Source: an uncultured Caulobacter sp.
Lineage (GTDB): Bacteria; Pseudomonadota; Alphaproteobacteria; Caulobacterales; Caulobacteraceae
Direction: 5' to 3'
Assembly (NCBI RefSeq): GCF_947036865.1
Contig: NZ_CAMQSF010000002.1
Span: forward strand, 124,001-188,000
Length of the DNA stretch: 64,000 nt
The notes under the pieces were generated by a model. It had not been told where the DNA came from. It made no database searches and saw only the letters and a program-made list of their open reading frames with translations. This document shows, in pieces, positions 58,134 through 64,000 of this stretch; position 1 is the first letter of the stretch, and every line of letters begins with the position of its first letter. Made by a program: the position numbers and the translations under genes.

Positions 58134-60045
58134 GGGCCGGGCGGGCGCGGCGTCGTCCTCGGCGGCCAAGGCCCGAAAGCTGCAAACCTCCGAGGGCGTC
58201 GCGATCGGCGCCCTCATTGCTTTGTTGCTCGCCGAGGTGGTCGCGTTCGGCGCCAGCGACGTCGCCACGGCGGCGGTCTTCAACGCGCTTCACGCCGCCT
58301 TCCTGCTCGTCCTGGTGACGACCTGCGCCTGGGCCCGAAGGTCGCCGAGCGCACTCGGCGCGCTCTGGCCAGGCCTCTTGTCGGTCGCCTTGCTCATCGC
58401 GACGGCGTGGGCGCTGACGCCGTTCGGCCCCGGCGGAGCCCACCCGGTCTGGCGCTATCTCGGCGACCACGGCGGGGCCCTGACGGTGGATCGCTCGTCG
58501 GTGGCGCTCAACATCATCCGCCTGGCCGGCTTGGGTTGCCTGGTGCTGGCCGGACAGATCATCGGCGCCTCGGAGACGCGGCGTCGCGCGCTGTTCTGGT
58601 GGCTGCTGCTCGCGCTCGGCGCCTATGCCGCCCTGGCGATCATCGACTATGTCAGCCTGCGCGCGGACGGACGCCTGACCGCGACCCTGCTGAGCCCGAA
58701 CACCGCGGCGACCCTGATGGGCGTCTGCCTGGTCTTCGCGGTGATGTTCTTCTCCCAGGGCCTTCAGCGCGCCGGCGGCGCGCTGACGCTGGACAAGCTG
58801 GGCCTCGACGCCAGCCTGAGCGTGGGCCTCGCCGCGGTGTTCGCCGTGACCCTGGCCATGACGGCCTCGCGCGCGGGGATTTTCGCCACGGTGATCGGCC
58901 TGGCGATCCTGCTGACCTGGCAGGTCCTGGCGCAGGGCCGGAAAGTTCGAGCCGTCGCCATTCTCGGCGGCGCGGCCATACTGCTGGTCGCGGTCGGCAT
59001 CGCCATGCGCAGCGCCGATCTGACCGCCGCGCGCCTGGCGAACCTCGGCGGCGACGCGGCGATCCGCAAGGTGATCTTCGACGCGCACTGGCTGGCCTTC
59101 AAGGCCTCGCCCTGGTTCGGCTTCGGCTTGGGATCGTTCCCCATCGTCAATCAGCTGATCACGACCACCGAAACCCTTCCGGTGCTGTTCAACATCCGCG
59201 CCACCCACAACCTGTACCTCCAATGGCTGGAGGAGGCGGGCGTCGTCGGAAGTCTGGCGATGCTGGCCTGGCTGCTGGCGGCGGCGTGGCGCGCGGGCGC
59301 GGACGCGATCAAGCCGGGTCAGTCAGGGGCCCTGGCGCGCGCGGTGATCGCCGCCGGCGTCCTGGTGCTGGTGCACGGCCTCTCCGACTTCGCGGTCCAG
59401 GCGCCGGCCATGCAGGCGCTGTTCGCCGTCGGCCTGGGGGCGGTGACCTCGACCGCGCCGCCGCGCCGCGCGCGCAAGGACGTCCTGGGCTGGGGAACGC
59501 CGGCCTTCGCGGGGGTCGTGCTGGTGATCGCCGCCTCGACGGCCCTGCCCTTGGCCGCCGCCCGGTTCGGCGGCGATCTCTCGGCCATGCCCACGGCGTC
59601 GGCCGATGTGCTGGCTTCCGCGATCGAGGCTCGCCTCGCCCGCGACGATTCCGATCCCAAAACGCTGGCCGCCGCGCAGGCCCTCAGTCGACGCGAGCTC
59701 GCGCTGCGCCCCGGCTCCGGCTCGGCTTGGCTGCGTCAGGCCGCGGTCGACTACCGGCAGGGCGACGTCAGGGCGGCCAATCTGGCGCTCGAGCACTCGC
59801 TCGCCGTCGCGCCTCTGCAGACCAGCCTGTTCGCCAGCCGGACGCGGCTTGCCTACGAACACTGGCCGGAGCTGAGCCCCGACGCCCGTCGTCAGATTCT
59901 CTATCAGGCGCGGGTGGAGTTTGGCCGTCCCGACGGCGAGACGCGTCTGGCGGCGATCGCCAACAGTCTGCGCAATCCGTCGGGGAGGATCGCGCTGGCC
60001 TTTCTGATCGTCGCGGAGCGCGCCCGCCGAGGCGCGGCGCAGTAG
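58123..60045 (+). CDS. O-antigen ligase / Wzy-like polysaccharide polymerase
   Basis: 640 residues, 11-12 hydrophobic segments to about residue 490. The large periplasmic loop with FGFGLGSFPIVNQLI and THNLYLQWLEEAGVVGSLAMLAWLL is the O-antigen ligase/Wzy family signature. A soluble C-terminal part with TPR-like helices (LSRRELALRPGSGSAWLRQAAVDYRQGDVRAANLALEHSLAVAPL) follows. Whether it polymerises or ligates chains cannot be told by sequence. ATG overlaps the wzc end, so coupled to it. Confidence 0.88.
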   Translation: MRTRGRAGAASSSAAKARKLQTSEGVAIGALIALLLAEVVAFGASDVATAAVFNALHAAFLLVLVTTCAWARRSPSALGALWPGLLSVALLIATAWALTPFGPGGAHPVWRYLGDHGGALTVDRSSVALNIIRLAGLGCLVLAGQIIGASETRRRALFWWLLLALGAYAALAIIDYVSLRADGRLTATLLSPNTAATLMGVCLVFAVMFFSQGLQRAGGALTLDKLGLDASLSVGLAAVFAVTLAMTASRAGIFATVIGLAILLTWQVLAQGRKVRAVAILGGAAILLVAVGIAMRSADLTAARLANLGGDAAIRKVIFDAHWLAFKASPWFGFGLGSFPIVNQLITTTETLPVLFNIRATHNLYLQWLEEAGVVGSLAMLAWLLAAAWRAGADAIKPGQSGALARAVIAAGVLVLVHGLSDFAVQAPAMQALFAVGLGAVTSTAPPRRARKDVLGWGTPAFAGVVLVIAASTALPLAAARFGGDLSAMPTASADVLASAIEARLARDDSDPKTLAAAQALSRRELALRPGSGSAWLRQAAVDYRQGDVRAANLALEHSLAVAPLQTSLFASRTRLAYEHWPELSPDARRQILYQARVEFGRPDGETRLAAIANSLRNPSGRIALAFLIVAERARRGAAQ

Positions 60046-60072
60046 GCGCGCCCGGCGCTCCTCGCCCGACCG

Positions 60073-62607
60073 TCAGAACAGCGCCGCCACGCTTTCGGCG
60101 CTGTAGGGCTTCTGCAGGACGGGAACATCACGGAAGCGATCGGGGAACGCCGCGCTATCGCCGAACCCCGTGCCGAAGGCGAACGGAACGCCGGCGTCTT
60201 GCAGCGCCTCGGCCACGGGGAAACTGGTCTCGGCGCCCAGATTGACGTCCAGGATCGCGAACGGCGGCAGCGCCTCGGCCAGGGCGTCGAGCGCCTGGGC
60301 CACGGCGGAGGCCACGAGGACCTCCTTGACGCCCAGACGGGTCAGCATGTCCTCCAGGTCGAGGGCGATGATCATGTTGTCCTCGAGCACCAGCATCCGC
60401 TCAGGGGCGCGGACGGGCGCGTCCGAGCGTCGGACCTGGGTCAGCGCGGCGGCGACGCCGTCGGTGCTGACATAGCGTCCGGGGATGCGGATTCTAGCCT
60501 GGAAGCCCTCGGGCCGGTAATCGAGCTCGACGGCGCCATCCAGATCATGCGGGATCGAGTGTTCGATGATCGTCGAGCCGAAGCCCCGTCGGGTTGGCGG
60601 CTTCACCGGCGGGCCATCATGCTCTCGCCAATCCAGGATCAGGTCGCCGCGCGCGTCGCGCGCCCAGCCGACGGCGACATGGCCGCGCGCGTCGCTGAGC
60701 GCGCCGTACTTGGCCGAGTTGGTCATCAGCTCATGGATGACCAGGGACAGGATCGAGAACGCCTCGGGCGCGAGGGCGATGGGCTCGCCGGACAGGCGTA
60801 CGCGCGGGGTCTGGCCAGACAGATAGGCCTCGGCCTCGGCGACGATCAGGTCGCTGAGCGCGCCCGGACCCCACTGCTGCCGGGTGATCTGGTCGTGGGC
60901 GCGCGCCAGGGCCTGGACGCGGCCGCCGACCACCTCGGCGAAGGCCTCGACGCTGGGCGCGCCGACCTTGCTCTGGCTGATCAGGCCCCGGATCAGGCCC
61001 AGGATGTTGCGCACCCGGTGGTTCAGCTCGGCGATCAGCAGTTCCTGGCGCTGATTGGCGCGCTGACGCTCCTCGTCGGCGAGATCGGTCAGTCGGAAGA
61101 CGATCTCCAGCAGGCTGACCCGCAGGCTCTCGGCCAGGGAGCGCTCGACCAGGGTCCAGGGGCGGCTCTGGCCACGCACGGTCTCTTCCCAGGCCTCGAA
61201 GCTCTTGCGCGGCGTCAACCGGTCGCCCAGCGGCCCGACTTGAACCAGCTTGGCCGGCTGACCGGCCCAGACCACCGTCTTGGCCTCCTCCTTGCGGAAA
61301 AAGATCAGATAGTCGCGCGGCGCCCGCGACAGCGGCACGGCCATCAGGCCGGCGGCCTTGTCGGTCCAGGCGGTGGCGGACGGTATCAGGGCGCTGATCT
61401 CGTTGGTGGCGAACACCGCGTGGGTGTCCTTTTCCCGCAGCAGGCGCAGCAGGGCGTGGACGTCGCTGGCGTCGGGCGTGGAGTCGCGCAGCGTCAGCCG
61501 CCCCTCCAGCCACAGGGCCAGGCCGTCGCACGGCACCAGACGGCACAGGTCGTCGAGAAAGGGGCTCAGGCTGTCGGCGCCCTGGGGCGAGGCGACGACG
61601 GCGGCCATCATGCGGTCGTGCAGACTGCGCGCTTCGGCCATGCGGCGGGTCTCGATCTCGCGCTCGCGGCTCTCCAGGGTCAGGGAGAACAGCTGGCCGA
61701 ACAGCTCGGCGGCCGTTCGGCGCTCATAGCTGATGTGCTTGGGCGCGTAGTGGTGACAGGCGAACAGACCCCACAGCTTGCCGTCGCGCAGGATCGAGAT
61801 CGACAGCGAGGCCGACACGCCCATATTGCGCAGATACTCCAGATGGATGGGCGAGACGGCGCGCAACATGCTCATCGACAGGTCGACGGGCTCGCCGGCC
61901 GGACTGGTCTGCGGAATGATCGGCGAGACCTCGGCGTCGACGTCGGCGATGATCCGCAGCCAGTTGCGCTCGTAGAGGGCGCGGGCCTGGGCGGGGATGT
62001 CGGAAGCCGGATAGCGTTGGCCCAGGAACGAGCCGACCCCCGGCCGCACCGACTCGGCGATCACCTCGCCGGCCCCGTCGTGGGCGAAGCGGTAGACCAT
62101 GACCCGGTCGAACTCGGTCCGCGCCCGCACCTGCCGAGCGGCCTCGTGGCAGAACTCCTCGAAGGTCGGACGGGCGCTGATGCGGGCCGTCATCGAGCGC
62201 ACGGCCGAGGCGGCCTCGATCAGGGTCTCGGCCTGGCTGGGCTCGCCCTCGATGATCAGCAGGCGCCCCGAATAATGCAGGGCGAGGTCGAAATCCTCGC
62301 CGCCGTCCAGCAGCGGCAGGCCGAAGATCCGCTCCACCGCGTCGGCGCCGCGCATCACCTGCAGACGCCCCCGGATCGTATGCAGGGCGTGGCCGTTCAT
62401 GACGAGGGCCAGCGGCTTGCCGATCAGCTCGTCCGGCCGCAGGCCGAGATAGCGCAGGCTGGTCGTCGAGGCGTGGACCACGACCCAGTCGGAATTGACG
62501 GCCAGCAACACGCCGAACGGCTGCACCGAGCCGAGGATGTGGATCGGCTCGCGGTCGCAATTGCTGAGATCGACGTCAAACCCGGCCACGGGCGCCGCCT
62601 CGGACAT
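60073..62607 (-). CDS. bphP: Bacteriophytochrome histidine kinase (HWE type) with C-terminal receiver
   Basis: 844 residues. The bilin-binding Cys17 is in LSNCDREPIHILGSVQPFG; PAS, GAF (PASDIPAQARALYERNWLR, VSPIHLEYLRNMGVSASLSISI) and PHY domains follow to about 500. The kinase is HWE type: LNHRVRNILGLIRG, HELMTNSAKYGALS, WREHDGPP. A receiver domain (phosphoacceptor in AILDVNLG) ends the protein. It senses red/far-red light using biliverdin. The heme oxygenase gene is immediately upstream and overlaps by 32 bp. Confidence 0.95.
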   Translation of the reverse strand: MSEAAPVAGFDVDLSNCDREPIHILGSVQPFGVLLAVNSDWVVVHASTTSLRYLGLRPDELIGKPLALVMNGHALHTIRGRLQVMRGADAVERIFGLPLLDGGEDFDLALHYSGRLLIIEGEPSQAETLIEAASAVRSMTARISARPTFEEFCHEAARQVRARTEFDRVMVYRFAHDGAGEVIAESVRPGVGSFLGQRYPASDIPAQARALYERNWLRIIADVDAEVSPIIPQTSPAGEPVDLSMSMLRAVSPIHLEYLRNMGVSASLSISILRDGKLWGLFACHHYAPKHISYERRTAAELFGQLFSLTLESREREIETRRMAEARSLHDRMMAAVVASPQGADSLSPFLDDLCRLVPCDGLALWLEGRLTLRDSTPDASDVHALLRLLREKDTHAVFATNEISALIPSATAWTDKAAGLMAVPLSRAPRDYLIFFRKEEAKTVVWAGQPAKLVQVGPLGDRLTPRKSFEAWEETVRGQSRPWTLVERSLAESLRVSLLEIVFRLTDLADEERQRANQRQELLIAELNHRVRNILGLIRGLISQSKVGAPSVEAFAEVVGGRVQALARAHDQITRQQWGPGALSDLIVAEAEAYLSGQTPRVRLSGEPIALAPEAFSILSLVIHELMTNSAKYGALSDARGHVAVGWARDARGDLILDWREHDGPPVKPPTRRGFGSTIIEHSIPHDLDGAVELDYRPEGFQARIRIPGRYVSTDGVAAALTQVRRSDAPVRAPERMLVLEDNMIIALDLEDMLTRLGVKEVLVASAVAQALDALAEALPPFAILDVNLGAETSFPVAEALQDAGVPFAFGTGFGDSAAFPDRFRDVPVLQKPYSAESVAALF

Positions 62608-63175
62608 TCAGGGCTCCTGACCGGGCGCCCACGGGGGCGCGGCTCTCGAACGCGTCCGAGAAGTATCGAAACCCATATCGCGCACCAGCCTCAGCCGCGT
62701 CTGTCCTGATCCCGACACTTTGCGCCTCAAGCCAGGCCAGAAACACGCGCCATGCCTCGCCAGCCTGGCCGTGGGTCAGATAGGCGACCGGCAGGTCGGG
62801 ACCGGCGTCGCGAACCCGACGCGCCAGCACGCGACCGCCCAGACGAGAGCCCTCCAGGGTGTAGAGCAGGCCGACGCCAAAGCTTCGCGAGGGAACGAAG
62901 GCGCCCGGGGAGGATGGCGCCTCCAGCCCTAACGCGATGAGATCCCGCGCGAGCGCCGCGCGCCTCGTGCGCTCAGGCCAGTCCGGCAGCCAGTTCTGGA
63001 CGCCCGCGCGTTCCAAGGCGATTTCCAGCGGCGTCAGGGCGGCGGCGGAGGCGGCCAGGAACGCGCCATAGCGATCGGGCGTGGCGACGCCGCGGGCCGC
63101 GATGAGGTCGTCGAGCGCGGCGTGGCGCTCGGCGGTGGCCCCGCGCAAGCGGTCGCGAAGCGAGATGTCGGACAA
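62576..63175 (-). CDS. bphO: Heme oxygenase (biliverdin-producing, BphO type)
   Basis: 199 residues from TTG 63175 (GGGGGAAAGC before). LRDRLRGATAERHAALDD carries proximal His18; GVGLLYTLEGSRLGGRVLARRV is the family distal-helix motif. It cleaves heme to biliverdin, the chromophore of the adjacent bacteriophytochrome, into whose gene it overlaps by 32 bases. A 15-base palindrome overlaps its leader, suggesting control of the pair. Confidence 0.92.
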   Translation of the reverse strand: MSDISLRDRLRGATAERHAALDDLIAARGVATPDRYGAFLAASAAALTPLEIALERAGVQNWLPDWPERTRRAALARDLIALGLEAPSSPGAFVPSRSFGVGLLYTLEGSRLGGRVLARRVRDAGPDLPVAYLTHGQAGEAWRVFLAWLEAQSVGIRTDAAEAGARYGFRYFSDAFESRAPVGARSGALNVRGGARGRV

Positions 63176-63188
63176 GCTTTCCCCCGGC

Positions 63189-63203
63189 GTATCGGCCCGA
63201 TAC
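63189..63203. promoter_or_regulatory. Palindrome in the leader of the heme oxygenase/phytochrome pair
   Basis: GTATCGG-C-CCGATAC: perfect 7-bp arms around one C, 13 bases before the bphO TTG. Operator or hairpin covering the ribosome site; function untested. Confidence 0.45.
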
Positions 63204-63339
63204 GAGCACGGGGGCGAGACGATCCGTCCTAACGAGGCCCTCGCCGTTTGGTTCCCGCCACAGATGACAGCTCGGTAAGGTTTCCTCGCCGAACACCGGT
63301 GCTAGGGTCGCCGCGGACTGTTTCAGGAGATCCTCGCGC

Positions 63340-64000
63340 ATGAACCGCACCGCCAAGCTCGCCTTCATGGCGGCAGCTCTCGCCAGCACCGCCCTGTCGC
63401 CCATGGCCACGGCGGCCCCGAAGGCCAAGCCCAAGGCGGCCGCCGCCGCGCCGGCGGTCTCGGCGATCAAGGTTCCGCCCATCGTCTATCAGCAGCGCGT
63501 GCTGCCCAACGGCCTGAAGGTCTTCACCTCGCGCGACACGACGACCCCGAACGTCTCCGTGCAAGTCTGGTACGGCGTCGGCTCCAAGGACGACCCCAAC
63601 GGCCGCTCGGGCTTCGCGCACCTGTTCGAACACCTGATGTTCAAGGCCACCCGCAACATGCCCAGCGAGACGCTGGACCGGCTGACCGAGGACGTGGGCG
63701 GCTTCAACAACGCCTCCACCTGGGACGACTTCACCAACTATTACGAGGTCGCCCCGGCCAATCACCTGGAACGCCTGCTCTGGGCCGAGAGCGACCGCCT
63801 GAAGGGCCTGGTCATCGACCAGCCGGTCTTCGCCTCCGAGCGCGACGTCGTGAAGGAAGAGCTGCGCCAGCGGGTGCTGGCCGACCCCTATGGCCGCTTC
63901 TTCCGCCTGTCGATCCCGCAGCAGTCGTTCACGACCCACCCGTACAAGCGCCCGGGCATCGGCTCGATCGAGGAGCTGGACGCGGCCACGGTCGACGACG
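63340..64000 (+). CDS. M16 family zinc peptidase, N-terminal part, 3' cut by window edge
   Basis: 220 residues are visible. A Sec signal peptide (LAFMAAALASTALSPMATA) and an Ala/Lys-rich linker precede the M16 core; the zinc motif is inverted HxxEH as FAHLFEHLMF, with the distal Glu expected near RDVVKEELRQR. VPPIVYQQRVLPNGLKVF and GGFNNASTWDDFTNYYEVAP are typical. Probably periplasmic. Family members are usually about 450 or, in fused forms, about 950 residues; which one is not visible. Confidence 0.92.
   Translation, partial: MNRTAKLAFMAAALASTALSPMATAAPKAKPKAAAAAPAVSAIKVPPIVYQQRVLPNGLKVFTSRDTTTPNVSVQVWYGVGSKDDPNGRSGFAHLFEHLMFKATRNMPSETLDRLTEDVGGFNNASTWDDFTNYYEVAPANHLERLLWAESDRLKGLVIDQPVFASERDVVKEELRQRVLADPYGRFFRLSIPQQSFTTHPYKRPGIGSIEELDAATVDD

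Overview
The window is chromosomal DNA of about 68 percent GC. It reads as an alphaproteobacterium of the Caulobacter type. This is inferred from protein families, codon use, a dnaN to recF to gyrB run separated from dnaA, a lipoprotein of a family I associate with Caulobacter, an alphaproteobacterial SOS box and high-GC intergenic palindromes. No rRNA, tRNA, CRISPR array or insertion sequence was recognised. Species-level naming is not supported by what I can see.

Layout. 1-4740: an alpha-2-macroglobulin (cut by the window edge) followed by penicillin-binding protein 1C, a known periplasmic pair. 4745-8073: divergent glmM and glmS, two steps of the UDP-GlcNAc pathway. 8109-15713: mostly minus-strand accessory metabolism (amino acid permease, cyclopropane fatty acid synthase, lysoplasmalogenase, YkvA, DUF4136-like lipoprotein, LysE exporter, MAPEG) with a plus-strand GNAT and SDR. 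15886-17041: a KTSC protein and a lower-GC two-gene module (HEPN-like plus a degenerate nucleotidyltransferase-like protein), the most foreign-looking stretch. 17085-20877: argG, a small membrane protein and the potassium transporter kup. 21075-26938: Rrf2 regulator, flavodoxin, SDR, rlmN, a divergent ArsR/SRPBCC pair sharing a perfect operator, and a DUF350/trypsin-like pair. 27084-32632 (minus): AmpG-like permease, hybrid histidine kinase, comM with an SOS box, gshB. 32726-34983: CheW and a soluble PAS chemoreceptor. 35128-39000 (minus, tightly overlapping): transglutaminase-like protein, yraN, rsmI, hemW, rdgB. 39043-42567: GST, a tiny membrane peptide, DUF2975 plus HTH, a catalytically degenerate HtrA-like protein, rph. 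42697-52271: hrcA-grpE, dnaN, an S9 peptidase, ArsR, VOC, recF and gyrB. 52481-60045: a soluble receptor-like protein, then a polysaccharide cluster (Ser/Thr-rich secreted protein, outer-membrane barrel, Wzc kinase, Wzy/WaaL-like protein). 60073-63175: a bacteriophytochrome kinase with its heme oxygenase. 63340-end: an M16 peptidase cut by the window edge.

Much is core housekeeping: envelope precursors, replication and chaperone control, and RNA modification. The interest lies in (a) the HEPN/MNT-like module, (b) the degenerate HtrA homologue, (c) the membrane-free MCP-tip/Cache protein between gyrB and the polysaccharide operon, (d) sharp operator-like palindromes, and (e) several families of intergenic inverted repeats, one of which has become the coding tail of an ArsR regulator.
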